From Gammaproteobacteria bacterium (GTDB taxonomy: Bacteria > Pseudomonadota > Gammaproteobacteria > Pseudomonadales > Azotimanducaceae), in the NCBI GenBank assembly GCA_028820495.1, contig JAPPIX010000195.1, forward strand, positions 1-35,247: 35,247 bases of DNA, read 5' to 3'. Of the stretch, positions 1-8,366 are shown in pieces. Made by a program: the position numbers and the translations under genes. Each line of letters starts with the position of its first letter. Within the stretch, counting starts at the first letter, position 1. The notes under the pieces are model-generated. The model ran no database searches, was not told the DNA's origin, and saw nothing but the letters and a program-made list of their open reading frames with translations.

Positions 1-66
1 CTGGTGGGCGTGGCGTTCAGCCGGGAGGACCGCAACCTGGCGGCCGTGAAGGTGGTCCCGGCCTGA
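1..66 (+). CDS. C-terminal fragment, probably of an AAA-ATPase-like/PD-(D/E)XK nuclease family protein
   Basis: Frame 1 is open from the first base and gives 21 residues before TGA at 64-66. The segment reads LVGVAFSREDRNLAAVKVV, which resembles the closing strand of the large AAA-ATPase-like proteins with a C-terminal PDDEXK_9 nuclease-like domain, whose ends typically read 'IGVsFs.e.RNi..w.v'. That match is from memory and short, so the family is only a suggestion. Everything upstream is outside the window. No terminator is visible between this stop and the convergent MATE gene. Confidence 0.45.
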   Translation: MVGVAFSREDRNLAAVKVVPA

Positions 67-263
67 TCGACCCCTGTTCCCAAGCGCGCCGCCGCATCGT
101 CAACCCCGTCCAAGTCGGGCCTCATTCAACCAGTGGCCCCTCCTCTTGGCATCGACGACCGCTTGCCGGACAGGTTCTTAGACCCAACGACGGGCAACGG
201 CGTTCGCAACCGAAACATCGTCGTCGAAGCGCTGGCTTTGGGCTCAATGTAATCGACCAAGCC

Positions 264-1619
264 TCACGTACGCACGGCCTTGGCGGGCAAGTGCCACAGG
301 AACAGGGCCACGGCGAGTATGCAGGTGGCCGCTTCGGCAGCCGGCAGGGCCACCACGAATCGTTGGTCGGCGAGCAACCAGTAGGCGAGAGCCAGAAACG
401 CCGCCGGCAGGATCAGGCTATGGCAGAGGGCCACGGTCCCGGATTGAAGCGGGCGGTGGATCGCCGTCAGGTAGCCCGATAGCAGGATGTTGACGCCAGC
501 GAACAGGAACAGGGGCCAGATGTAGGTGACGAACTCGGTGGCCATGGCCACCGTGGCCGCGCTATCCTGTTCATCAACGAACAATCGGATGATCGGCTCG
601 CTGACGGTCAGCAGCACCGTGATGAAGATGGCGCTCAGCATGGCGATGGTGCCGGCGGCCGTCTTCAGGAAGGCGGTCATGCGCACCGCGTTGCGGGCGC
701 CGAAGTTCTGCGAAATCATCACCTGAATGGTGTCCGAGATGGCGAAGAACATCATGTAGCCCAGCAGCATGGTGTAGTTGACCACGGTCATCGCCGCGAC
801 GCCATGCACCCCTATTCGCTGCAGCAGCATCCAGTTGAGGATCAGCACGACAATCCCCCCGGCGACCTCGTTGATGAATTCGGAAACGCCGTTGTAGGCG
901 GCTTGGAACACCTCCTTCCAGTTGCGTTGGCGAAAGCCGAAGCGCAGCCTGCGGCCGGGCTTGCGCCAATAGATCATCATCACCGGCAGCGGCAGCGCCT
1001 GGGATATACCAGTGGCAAAGGCCGCTCCGGTCAGCCCCCAGCCGAACCGGCCAATGAACAGGTAGTCAAGCAGGATGTTGACCAGGGCGCCGATGGTCAG
1101 CGCGGTGGCGACCAGATTCGGATAGCCGTCCAAGCGGATGAAGTAGTACAGGGCGAGGACGATGAGCTGCGCCAGCAGAAACGGCATGATGATGCGGTAG
1201 TACTCGCTCATGACCGGGAAAAGCTCCCGGCTTGCGCCGAGCCCGGTGAAGAGCGCCTCCTCGAAGGTGAGCGCCAGCGAAATCGCGACCGCCCCGTAGA
1301 GCGCCATGAACATCAGGGTCTTGCTGAAGATGGCCGAAGCGGCTGGCTTGTCCTCCTCCCCCAAGTATTTGCCGGCCCGCACCGAGCCGCCAATGGAGAG
1401 CATCATGCCGACCCCGAACAACAGGGTTGAGATCGGGATGATCAGATTGACGGCGGCCAGCGCCTCGACACCGACGTAGTTGCCGATGAACAGCCCATCG
1501 ACCAGCATGGCCGAAGTCATGGCGATGAGCCCGAGCACGTCGAGCCCCAAGTACTTGAAGAAGGTGGGAACGATCGCGCCGTGAAGCGCCTGGCTGTCTT
1601 GGTCGGATGCTGAGGTCAT
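264..1619 (-). CDS. MATE family multidrug/cation efflux transporter
   Basis: A 451-residue, very hydrophobic protein with about twelve predicted membrane segments, the usual size and layout of MATE antiporters (inner membrane; export of cationic drugs or metabolites driven by a Na+ or H+ gradient). The N-terminal half has the family pattern of an early hydrophobic helix followed by 'MLVDGLFIGNYVGVEALAA', then 'P.S.L.FGVGMMLSIGGSVRAGKYLGEED'. The second half repeats this layout ('GVSEFINEVAGGIVVLILN', 'FFAISDTIQVMISQNFGA'), as expected for the two six-helix bundles. The closest style is the MepA/DinF-like branch; substrate cannot be read from sequence. The ATG at 1619 has no strong Shine-Dalgarno. 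It stands alone, with the VOC gene upstream in the same orientation across a 161-bp gap that holds a REP-like repeat. Confidence 0.9.
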   Translation of the reverse strand: MTSASDQDSQALHGAIVPTFFKYLGLDVLGLIAMTSAMLVDGLFIGNYVGVEALAAVNLIIPISTLLFGVGMMLSIGGSVRAGKYLGEEDKPAASAIFSKTLMFMALYGAVAISLALTFEEALFTGLGASRELFPVMSEYYRIIMPFLLAQLIVLALYYFIRLDGYPNLVATALTIGALVNILLDYLFIGRFGWGLTGAAFATGISQALPLPVMMIYWRKPGRRLRFGFRQRNWKEVFQAAYNGVSEFINEVAGGIVVLILNWMLLQRIGVHGVAAMTVVNYTMLLGYMMFFAISDTIQVMISQNFGARNAVRMTAFLKTAAGTIAMLSAIFITVLLTVSEPIIRLFVDEQDSAATVAMATEFVTYIWPLFLFAGVNILLSGYLTAIHRPLQSGTVALCHSLILPAAFLALAYWLLADQRFVVALPAAEAATCILAVALFLWHLPAKAVRT

Positions 1620-1698
1620 GTGCGGAACGCCAACGTCGAACTCGGATTTTGCCTTAGCCTGGGCTTCGGGCCGTTCAGCGGCGACCCATGATTCGCAA

Positions 1699-1725
1699 TC
1701 GAGGGCGGGACGCCCTCGCTCCGGG
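1699..1725. repeat. REP-like palindromic intergenic repeat, copy 1
   Basis: A 27-bp unit containing the inverted repeat GAGGGCG-gga-CGCCCTC followed by GCTCCGGG. The identical 27 bases recur at 8265-8291. It lies in the spacer between the VOC and MATE genes, both on the minus strand. Two exact intergenic copies with an internal stem of 7 bp fit a REP-type dispersed element. Confidence 0.75.
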
Positions 1726-1780
1726 ATCCCGCTCTTGGTCGAATTGGGCGGAAGGGCGGTCGATGATTCGATCGCGGCGC

Positions 1781-2239
1781 CTACTGCTGCGCCATTGCCG
1801 CGGCCGCCGCCTTCATCTCCTCGGGTGACACATCGCGGATGTGCTGCGAGAAGGTCCAGTGATGACCTTCCAAGTCCACTGTGCGATAGGTGCGGTCGCC
1901 GTAGAACTGATCGGCGATCGCCTCGGTGATTTCGGCGCCAGCGCCCTTGGCGCGCTCATAGTGCGCATCGACATCGTCAACGTAGACCATCACTTGGGCG
2001 TGCACGCTGCCGAGATCCTTCGGGCTCGCGTGGCCCATTTCCTCGAACGCCGTGGCAAGAAACACGACGTTGTCGCCAAGGTGAAGCTCGGCGTGGCCCA
2101 GTACACCCTCGCCCATCTCCATCAGCAGACCCTCTTCAAAGCCGTAGGCGTTGCACAGAAACTCCACCGCTGCCGGGGCATCGGCGTAAGCTAGATAGGG
2201 AATGACTCGCTGGTTGCCGGTAGGCGGATTGTCAACCAT
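1781..2239 (-). CDS. VOC family protein (glyoxalase/PhnB-like fold)
   Basis: A 152-residue protein with the signature of the vicinal-oxygen-chelate superfamily, PhnB/YkcA-like branch: start 'RVIPYLAYADAPAAVEFLCNAYGFEE', centre 'GHAELHLGDNVVFLA', then 'VMVYVDDVDAHYERAKGAGAEI' and the closing 'FYGDRTYRTVDLEGHHWTFSQH'. These are the two beta-alpha-beta-beta-beta units of the fold. The metal-site positions are partly conserved (H in GHAEL, the D-x-x-G-H-x-W-x-F strand), but the PhnB-like branch often lacks defined catalysis, so no enzyme activity is claimed. A C-terminal helical tail rich in Ala (KAAAAAMAQQ) extends past the fold. Start ATG at 2239; no clear Shine-Dalgarno. Confidence 0.88.
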   Translation of the reverse strand: MVDNPPTGNQRVIPYLAYADAPAAVEFLCNAYGFEEGLLMEMGEGVLGHAELHLGDNVVFLATAFEEMGHASPKDLGSVHAQVMVYVDDVDAHYERAKGAGAEITEAIADQFYGDRTYRTVDLEGHHWTFSQHIRDVSPEEMKAAAAAMAQQ

Positions 2240-2688
2240 GGCTAGTTCGTCGGTAGTTGCGGAAACGCCGATTGTAGATCATTCCGCCGGTCTCGGTCGG
2301 CTGCTATGCACTTCGCCGCCGTCATGTATCTTCCTTCACGACGGGCGTTCGTCGAGTTGACCATGGCCCCATCATTCCAAGCGGCTTAAGCCGTTGATTG
2401 GGACCACGGCCTAATCATCCCAACTCAGGCCGTGAGAGTTCTTTGCAGCACCGCGTGCCAATCGCGAACTGGCGAGCTACCCCGTGCACTTGAGCTACGG
2501 GATCTTGTCCTAGTCGCCAAAGGGCAAGCTCTATCCGAAGGCCGAATTCCTGCATCCTCACAACAGCCCTCAGGAATTGAAAGGCAGGCTGGCTGCTATC
2601 CCGCTGCGCCACCTAGTCAATCAGTGATTGGCCATGCTAGTGTGCTTGGGCGATGTGCGGTGAAAGCGCTCAACGAAAGGAGTTGTTC
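2240..2688. other. Intergenic region with two long perfect hairpins
   Basis: Between the divergent VOC and RecQ-like genes. It contains the 12-bp palindrome CGGCTTAAGCCG at 2382-2393, an inverted repeat CACGGCCT/AGGCCGTG at 2405-2412 and 2427-2434 (14-nt loop), and an inverted repeat AATTCCTG/CAGGAATT at 2545-2552 and 2571-2578 (18-nt loop). Short ORFs cross it but none has family resemblance or a convincing ribosome site. The minus strand has scattered tRNA D-arm-like words but no complete tRNA. It must carry the promoters for both flanking genes. Confidence 0.5.
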
Positions 2689-4764
2689 ATGCAGTATGAT
2701 GGCCAGCGGGCGCTGGAGCTGTTGAGGTCTGGGACCGGAGTCTCCGGCATCTCCTTTCGTCCTGGGCAGGAAGCTGCCGTCCGTCACGTCGTGGAGGGGC
2801 GCGGACGGATTCTCGTCGTACAGAAGACCGGATGGGGCAAGAGCTTCGTTTACTTCATCGCAACCAAGCTGTTGCGCGAGGCAGGAGCCGGACCCACCCT
2901 GTTGATCTCGCCGCTCTTGGCGCTTATGCGGAACCAGATTGCAGCCGCGGAGCGCATGGGAGTCGTTGCCGACCGAATTACGTCGGATAACAAGGAACAT
3001 TGGGCGGAGGTGGAAGCGCGCCTCTGGCGTGATGAAGTGGATGTTCTGCTAGTCTCGCCGGAGAGGTTCGGCAATCAGGACTTTCGCGACGGTGTACTAG
3101 CGGAAATTGCTGAACGGGTCACTTTCCTCGTCATCGACGAAGCCCACTGCATCTCGGACTGGGGTCATGACTTCCGACCCCACTACCGACTGATTGAGCG
3201 CGTTGTAGGGGCGTTGCCTCCGAATCTCCGGGTGCTGGCGACGACCGCAACCGCGAACAATCGCGTGACGGACGACCTCCGTCAGGTACTCGGCCCGAAC
3301 TTGCAAGTGTCGCGGGGGGATCTCAACCGACCTTCGCTCATGCTTCAGACAATGCAAATGCCCGGGCAGTCGGAAAGGCTCGCGTGGCTTGCCGCTCAAG
3401 TGCCCAAGCTGCCCGGTCACGGGATTATCTATACGCTCACCATTCGGGATGCGAACCAAGTGGCAGAATGGCTCCAAACCAAAGGAATCCAGGTGGAAGC
3501 CTACACGGGGCAGACAGAGAACGACCGTCGCGAGGAACTGGAGCAGGCATTGCTTGACAACCAGATCAAGGCGTTGGTGGCAACCACAGCACTCGGAATG
3601 GGATTCGACAAGCCGGACCTCGCATTCGTGATTCATTACCAAAGCCCACCGTCGGTGGTGCACTACTACCAGCAAGTGGGCCGCGCCGGACGTGCGATGT
3701 CCGCCGCTTATGGAGTACTTTTGAGCGGCCAGGAGGAGACTGAAATTGCGGACTATTTCATTGACAGTGCGTTTCCGACGCCGGATGAAGTTCACACAGT
3801 AATCGAAGCACTTGAGACGCATCCAAATGGCCTTTCGATTCCAGCGCTGCTTGGGGAGGTCAATGTTGGCCAAGGCCGCATCGAAAAGACGATTCAGCTA
3901 CTCTCTCTGGAGTCCCCAGCCCCTGTGGTTAAGGAGGGTAGTAAGTGGCAACTGACTGCCGCTGCATTGAGCAGTGAATTCTGGGCGCGAGCGGAACGCC
4001 TAACCCGCCTTCGGCGTGAGGAGCAACGCCAAATGCAGGAGTACGTGGAACTGGAAGAAGGACATATGGCATTTTTGATTCAGGCGCTGGATGGTGAGCT
4101 TGAGCACGTCACTCCGCCGGAGCTGCCGCCCCTGCCTACTGGCACCTCGAAAGACCTAGTGCGCGACGCGGTAACATTCCTCCGTCGTACCAACTTGCCT
4201 ATTGAACCGCGCAAAAAATGGCCCCTTGGCGGCATGCCGCAATACGAAGTGAAAGGACACATTCCGTTAGAGTACCGGGCTGAGGTCGGTAGGGCGCTCT
4301 GCATCTGGCGCGACGCTGGCTGGGGTGAGCTTGTTCGAGATGGCAAGTATGATGATGATCGATTTGCCGACAATTTGGTCGAAGCCTGCCTGAAGCTGAT
4401 GGAGCGATGGGATCCACAACCGGCACCCGAGTGGGCGACATGCATCCCTTCTCTACGTCACCCAAATCTGGTGCCGGAGTTCACAGAACGCTTGGCGACG
4501 CGACTGGGCCTGCCATTTCATCAAGTGCTGGAGAAGGCCGAAGATCGGGCTGAGCAAAAGTCGATGGCGAACAGCACGCAACAGGCCCGCAATGCGGACG
4601 GCGCCCTAGCCGTCTCGTCAGAGTCACTGCCAGTGGGACCTGTCTTGCTAGTGGACGACATAGTGGATTCGCGCTGGACGTTGACGGTCGCCGCTTGGTT
4701 GCTACGTTCGCACGGAAGCGGTGAGGTATGGCCGCTCGCACTGGCCCAAACGAGCCGCAACTAG
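2689..4764 (+). CDS. RecQ-like DEAH-type DNA helicase with C-terminal phosphoribosyltransferase-like domain
   Basis: 691 residues from the ATG at 2689, chosen for its Shine-Dalgarno (aaaggag, 6 nt upstream); the frame is open 12 codons further upstream. Superfamily-2 motifs appear in order: motif 0 'RPGQEAAV', Walker A KTGWGKS (about 46-52), DEAH with the RecQ extension [11 protein letters not shown] (about 150-163), TATAN, motif IV 'GIIYTLT', motif V '[14 protein letters not shown]', motif VI 'QQVGRAGRA'. The zinc-binding cysteines and HRDC domain of classical RecQ are missing. The last 45 residues contain [20 protein letters not shown], the PRPP-binding loop of type I phosphoribosyltransferases, so the protein is a helicase-PRTase fusion. 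It probably unwinds 3'-tailed DNA. It is the first gene of an operon with the DprA-like gene (37-bp overlap). This combination differs from housekeeping RecQ and suggests an accessory DNA-processing or defence role (inference). Confidence 0.88.
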   Translation: MQYDGQRALELLRSGTGVSGISFRPGQEAAVRHVVEGRGRILVVQKTGWGKSFVYFIATKLLREAGAGPTLLISPLLALMRNQIAAAERMGVVADRITSDNKEHWAEVEARLWRDEVDVLLVSPERFGNQDFRDGVLAEIAERVTFLVIDEAHCISDWGHDFRPHYRLIERVVGALPPNLRVLATTATANNRVTDDLRQVLGPNLQVSRGDLNRPSLMLQTMQMPGQSERLAWLAAQVPKLPGHGIIYTLTIRDANQVAEWLQTKGIQVEAYTGQTENDRREELEQALLDNQIKALVATTALGMGFDKPDLAFVIHYQSPPSVVHYYQQVGRAGRAMSAAYGVLLSGQEETEIADYFIDSAFPTPDEVHTVIEALETHPNGLSIPALLGEVNVGQGRIEKTIQLLSLESPAPVVKEGSKWQLTAAALSSEFWARAERLTRLRREEQRQMQEYVELEEGHMAFLIQALDGELEHVTPPELPPLPTGTSKDLVRDAVTFLRRTNLPIEPRKKWPLGGMPQYEVKGHIPLEYRAEVGRALCIWRDAGWGELVRDGKYDDDRFADNLVEACLKLMERWDPQPAPEWATCIPSLRHPNLVPEFTERLATRLGLPFHQVLEKAEDRAEQKSMANSTQQARNADGALAVSSESLPVGPVLLVDDIVDSRWTLTVAAWLLRSHGSGEVWPLALAQTSRN

Positions 4765-6299
4765 TGTTCAGCGATATCTCATCCAACACCCAGGCGATCT
4801 TGCTGTTGACCGCTCCGTTGATTGACGGACGGCGCAAAGGATCCAGCAAGCCTCTGACTCAGGGCGAGTATCGTCGGCTCGCGCGCCGGCTCCGGGATCT
4901 GGAACGGGAGCCAGCCGACCTGCTGAATTCCGGCGCTGGCGCTTTTTTAGCGGAATGCGCCTTTGGTATCGAACCCCGGCGACTTGAGCAGCTTCTGGGT
5001 CGGGGGTTTCTCCTCAGTCAGGCATTGGAACGATGGCGGTCGCGGGCAATCTGGGTGGTGAGCCGCGCCGATTCAGGCTATCCCCAACGATTGAAGCAGT
5101 GTCTGGGGGATGGTGCGCCGCCGATTCTCTACGGTTGCGGTGACGCCTCAACCCTGAACGCAGGTGGCATCGCGATCATCGGTTCCCGGAACGTTAGTGA
5201 ACAACTGATCCAGTACACCGAAAATGTAGGAAGACTGACTGCCGAGGCGCGACGCTCAGTGGTATCCGGTGGTGCCAGAGGGATCGATCAAGCTGCCATG
5301 CGCGGGGCGTTGGACGCAGGCGGAGGTGTTGTTGGCATCTTAGCCAACGGTCTGGAAGCGGCGTCGGTGCGCAGGGAGAATCGGGAGCCGTTGATGGATG
5401 GACGATTGGCCTTGATAAGCGCACATGATCCTGCCGCTCGCTTCAACGTTGGACACGCCATGCAGCGCAACAAGCTGATCTACGCGTTAGCGGACGCCGC
5501 ACTGGTGGTTAACTCGGATTACAAACGAGGCGGTACTTGGGCAGGTGCCACGGAACAGCTAGAGAAGCTCAAGTTCGTTCCGGTGTACGTGCGCATGGAT
5601 GACCACACGAGCAAAGGCCTTACCGAGTTAAAGCGGCTAGGCGCGAGGCCGTGGCCCAATCCGAAGACGGCGCGGGAGTTGGAGGAGAGCCTCAGTTTGC
5701 CCACCACTGTTGCGTCTGCAGCACCAGGGCCTAAGTCGAATTCGTTGGATTTCCGCGGCGAGCCGGGGCCGCTCGAACGCGTTCAATCGGCCAAGGTCGC
5801 AGCAACGAGTGAGCCCCAAGTTCCCGCATGCCCATCGCCCGCTGATGAGTTGTTCGCAAAGTTCGCAGAGTTACTCGACCAAATGGACGGACCTCGAACC
5901 GATACCCGTATCGCCGAGGTGCTGCAGATTCCGAGGCGCCAAGCCAGCACATGGCTGAAACGCTACATGGAATTGAAGCTCGAAAAGCTATTCGAAAGTT
6001 CGAGTGCAAACAAAGCAGTGGCTGAAGCCGCCGAAGAGCTGAATCTGCCGGCACGCCAAGTGGGTAGTTGCCTGAAGCACCTGCTCGACGCGGGCGTGAT
6101 TGAGAGGCTTCCACAGTCCCGACCGATCAGGTATCGCTCCGCCGCTTGTTCAAGCTCAGCTTCATCTAAGAGCTCTTCATCCACGATTGGATCAGTTGAA
6201 ACCTCTTCCGATCGGCTAGCTAATTCCGCCAGCTCTGTCGATGCGGGGACTCCAGTTCAGGCGACAATGGAGTTTCAAGAAACAGCGAATCCGAAGTGA
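4728..6299 (+). CDS. DprA/Smf-like Rossmann-fold DNA-processing protein with C-terminal winged-helix repeats
   Basis: 523 residues. The DprA core is clear: '[11 protein letters not shown]' (about 147-157), '[22 protein letters not shown]' (about 178-199), GILANGLE, '[19 protein letters not shown]', then [12 protein letters not shown], the Rossmann-like ssDNA-binding fold that in competence loads RecA on incoming ssDNA. An N-terminal helical part (1-105) precedes it. After a low-complexity linker, residues about 365-460 hold two short winged-helix-like units ('[21 protein letters not shown]' and '[25 protein letters not shown]'), then a Ser-rich tail. The ATG at 4728 overlaps the helicase gene by 37 bp and has GGTGAGG just upstream; a GTG at 4764 sharing a base with the helicase stop is the alternative. 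It is larger than chromosomal DprA (about 360-400 aa), and its pairing with a helicase-PRTase argues for a specialised module. Confidence 0.85.
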   Translation: MAARTGPNEPQLVFSDISSNTQAILLLTAPLIDGRRKGSSKPLTQGEYRRLARRLRDLEREPADLLNSGAGAFLAECAFGIEPRRLEQLLGRGFLLSQALERWRSRAIWVVSRADSGYPQRLKQCLGDGAPPILYGCGDASTLNAGGIAIIGSRNVSEQLIQYTENVGRLTAEARRSVVSGGARGIDQAAMRGALDAGGGVVGILANGLEAASVRRENREPLMDGRLALISAHDPAARFNVGHAMQRNKLIYALADAALVVNSDYKRGGTWAGATEQLEKLKFVPVYVRMDDHTSKGLTELKRLGARPWPNPKTARELEESLSLPTTVASAAPGPKSNSLDFRGEPGPLERVQSAKVAATSEPQVPACPSPADELFAKFAELLDQMDGPRTDTRIAEVLQIPRRQASTWLKRYMELKLEKLFESSSANKAVAEAAEELNLPARQVGSCLKHLLDAGVIERLPQSRPIRYRSAACSSSASSKSSSSTIGSVETSSDRLANSASSVDAGTPVQATMEFQETANPK

Positions 6300-6488
6300 G
6301 GCTCTTGTAAGTCGCCTTACAGGGGGTAATCGGAACAAGGAGAAACATGCCCCAAATCGTGCTCCACTAACCTCTTGGCGCTCCCAACTCAGGGCGTCGC
6401 CGACTCGCCAAAGCACTGCTCGGATCTCTAGCTATCGGGTTTCATCACTGCTTCGCCGACAACGTCGTCCACCGCAGTGTCCTGACAC
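6300..6488. other. Intergenic region with a strong ribosome site on a 7-codon ORF
   Basis: Downstream of the DprA-like stop there is an AAGGAG Shine-Dalgarno ideally spaced from an ATG at 6347, but the frame stops after seven codons (6368-6370). The same frame past this stop reads on for about 40 protein-like codons into the hipA 3' end. This could be the broken start of a third operon gene or a chance site. No terminator with a T-run is visible between the convergent operons. Confidence 0.3.
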
Positions 6489-7748
6489 TCAAACTCCGAA
6501 CTCCCGCACCAAGCGCCGCGCCACACGGGTTTCCTCATGGTCGAACGCGCTTTCGTATCGCTTGATCTCAGCGCCCGTCATGCCTGCGGCCCGGCAATGG
6601 CCACGCCAACGCTCGGCAATCATCCCGATCATGCGGGCCAAAGTGGATGCTGCGTCGTCGGCTCCCACTTCGAAGAACGGCGCGGCTTCCAGCGCTGCCT
6701 CTATGGACGCTACGTTGCCGCTCAATTCGCTGATGCCCGTTTCCAGGTGGCGGTGCCGATGCGGCTGGGGGTTGATGTCAAAGGCGGGCGACAACGACCA
6801 ACGTCCGCCGCCCCCGTGCAGCAGGCCGTGATTCTTGAGGTGATCGTCATTGTTGGAAACCAGGATGGTGAACAGGATGCGGCGGTAGAGTTCCCCCAAT
6901 TCCGCCTTTACGTCCACGGCATGAGCCCGCAGCATGTCGGCAATATCGGTGTAGTAAGCATCTTCACCACTGGTCACCCCGATGAACGATTGCGCCGACA
7001 GGTAGTGAATTCGCTCCCCGGAAGCGGTGCGGTCGAAGCGTTGGATGACGGCCACGGGCCGAGCGGTGCGCGCTAGTTCGAGCCTTGCGGAAGCGGCTGA
7101 CAAGCCAGCGTCTCGGGCCAACGCCAAAGTGGCCACTTCCATGCGTTCGATTGGCATGGCGTCCTGCGCCGTGGTGAACTTCGCGACGGCCAACGCGCCC
7201 TGCCCTTCGCGGATGCTTGCCTTGGGCCGAGCCCCACCCAGGGAACCTGCACTGCCCAGCAAACGGTCCCGCAGGCCGGAATCAAGCTCAACTCCCTCTG
7301 CGGCGACAACCATTCGGCGCAGATCGTCGAGTTCGTTTAGACGTGGCACTGGCGGGTAGGTGCGAGCGAGAGGCTGGCCCTCTTCGTCCAGATAGCGCAA
7401 TGCGCCCTGCCGGGAAGCATCGCCCACCGCCAGCAGATAGTCGAGTTCCGTGAGCCTGCCCGGCCGCACCTTGCGAATGAGGCCGCGTCCCCAGGCATCC
7501 GGTGCTCCGTCCGACACGGGCCCCGGCAGTGCGGAACGCTGGTTCAAACGAGAACCGGATTGATGGAAGCGCATTTCGGCCAACGGCAGATTCGGCGCCA
7601 AGGGGAAGCTGTCCGCACGGTCGAGCCACTCCGGAGCGTAGCGGAACAAGCTAGTTTGGCGCTTGCCATCCGTTTCGAACAGGAGTTCCCCAACCGGCGT
7701 GAGCGCCTCGCCCAAGGCAACGCCGACGCGATGGGTGGACTTGCTCAT
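6489..7748 (-). CDS. hipA: HipA-type serine/threonine kinase toxin
   Basis: 419 residues from the ATG at 7748 (a TTG at 7760 is in frame). HipA kinases inactivate targets such as glutamyl-tRNA synthetase by phosphorylation, halting translation. Family landmarks: N-terminal 'VGVALGEALTPVGELLFE' subdomain, 'GRLTELDYLLAVGDASRQGALRY', a glycine-rich loop GSAGSLGGARPK (about 166-176), the Lys strand 'ALAVAKF', 'VAVIQRFDR' (about 232-240), catalytic loop SNNDDHLKNHG (about 298-308) and the DFG-like SPAFDINP (about 320-327). All catalytic positions look intact, so the kinase is probably active. It is preceded by a Xre-type gene with a 27-bp gap, the usual hipB-hipA order, and converges on the DprA-like gene. 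Its target cannot be predicted from sequence. Confidence 0.93.
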   Translation of the reverse strand: MSKSTHRVGVALGEALTPVGELLFETDGKRQTSLFRYAPEWLDRADSFPLAPNLPLAEMRFHQSGSRLNQRSALPGPVSDGAPDAWGRGLIRKVRPGRLTELDYLLAVGDASRQGALRYLDEEGQPLARTYPPVPRLNELDDLRRMVVAAEGVELDSGLRDRLLGSAGSLGGARPKASIREGQGALAVAKFTTAQDAMPIERMEVATLALARDAGLSAASARLELARTARPVAVIQRFDRTASGERIHYLSAQSFIGVTSGEDAYYTDIADMLRAHAVDVKAELGELYRRILFTILVSNNDDHLKNHGLLHGGGGRWSLSPAFDINPQPHRHRHLETGISELSGNVASIEAALEAAPFFEVGADDAASTLARMIGMIAERWRGHCRAAGMTGAEIKRYESAFDHEETRVARRLVREFGV

Positions 7749-7775
7749 CTCTTCATGCAACAGGCGGAGACGCGG

Positions 7776-8147
7776 TCATCTCGGCCCCGTTGTTCCTTCG
7801 ACTTGGGCCACGCGCCTTGTTTGGGCAAGCTGAGGGCTCCGCCCCCGCGCCCTGATGCGCTGCGGAAGGCTGGCCACATCCAGCATCAAGCCGGTGTCGT
7901 CGCGGGACACGTCCAGAATCTCCTCAAGCCGGCCCGATTCCCCGAGAGCCAACAATGCCATGGCCAAAACCCCGATCGACACGCCGGGTTCACCACGCTC
8001 CAGGCGCACCAAGGTGCCTTGGGAAACGCCCATGCGCGCGGCAAATTCCGCCACCGGCAGACGCCGCTTCTTGCGGGCAATGCGGATGTCGCGCCCAAGG
8101 TTGCGCACCGTTCGCTGAATGGAAGGTGGATAGGCTTTTCGTTTCAT
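7776..8147 (-). CDS. hipB: Xre-family HTH antitoxin (HipB-like)
   Basis: 123 residues with a Xre/Cro helix-turn-helix at about 18-68: 'DIRIARKKRRLPVAEFAARMGVSQGTLVRLERGEPGVSIGVLAMALLALG'. The C-terminal tail is basic and probably disordered, as in HipB where the tail is degraded by Lon. It should neutralise the downstream kinase and repress the shared promoter. The ATG at 8147 is followed upstream by an AT-rich palindromic region. At 123 aa it is slightly longer than E. coli HipB (88 aa). Confidence 0.88.
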   Translation of the reverse strand: MKRKAYPPSIQRTVRNLGRDIRIARKKRRLPVAEFAARMGVSQGTLVRLERGEPGVSIGVLAMALLALGESGRLEEILDVSRDDTGLMLDVASLPQRIRARGRSPQLAQTRRVAQVEGTTGPR

Positions 8148-8185
8148 AAGTTACAATATATAGAGGTATATAGACTATAGCCATT
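8148..8185 (-). promoter_or_regulatory. hipBA promoter/operator region
   Basis: A very AT-rich stretch immediately upstream of hipB in otherwise GC-rich DNA. It contains TATATA-gagg-TATATA (8157-8172) overlapping the perfect odd palindrome TATAG-a-CTATA (8169-8179). Several minus-strand -10-like hexamers (TATATT, TATAGT) fall inside. The layout fits an operator bound by HipB and covering the promoter; the exact transcription start cannot be fixed. Confidence 0.6.
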
Positions 8186-8264
8186 TATTTTTGCTACTAA
8201 AAGGTGGAAGCTTGAACACCGCGAGGCTATCGCGGGCTAGGGGTCACTCCCCGTTACCAACATT

Positions 8265-8329
8265 TCGAGGGCGGGACGCCCTCGCTCCGGGCTTCATTCG
8301 GGGCCATGTCTTGGAGGGCGTCCTGCCCC
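8265..8329. repeat. Inverted pair of REP-like units (BIME-like)
   Basis: 8265-8291 is identical over 27 bp to the unit at 1699-1725. A second, partial unit at 8313-8329 (GGAGGGCGTCCTGCCCC) matches its reverse complement at 14 of 16 positions, so the two form an inverted pair with a 21-bp spacer. Just before them a hairpin CCGCGA-ggcta-TCGCGG lies at 8219-8235. The pair is between the 5' end of hipB and the 3' end of the RACo gene. Confidence 0.7.
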
Positions 8330-8366
8330 GTCTTGAATCAGGGCAATGCAGTGGGAGCGCGCTGCT

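Noticed and set aside
804-1430. Long plus-strand ORF opposite the MATE gene
   Set aside because: Antisense shadow of a GC-rich coding sequence; composition rich in Arg/Gln/His without family motifs.
2415-2612. tRNA-like D-arm words on the minus strand and a 65-codon ORF
   Set aside because: No complete acceptor stem, anticodon arm or T-arm could be assembled, and the ORF has no recognisable features.
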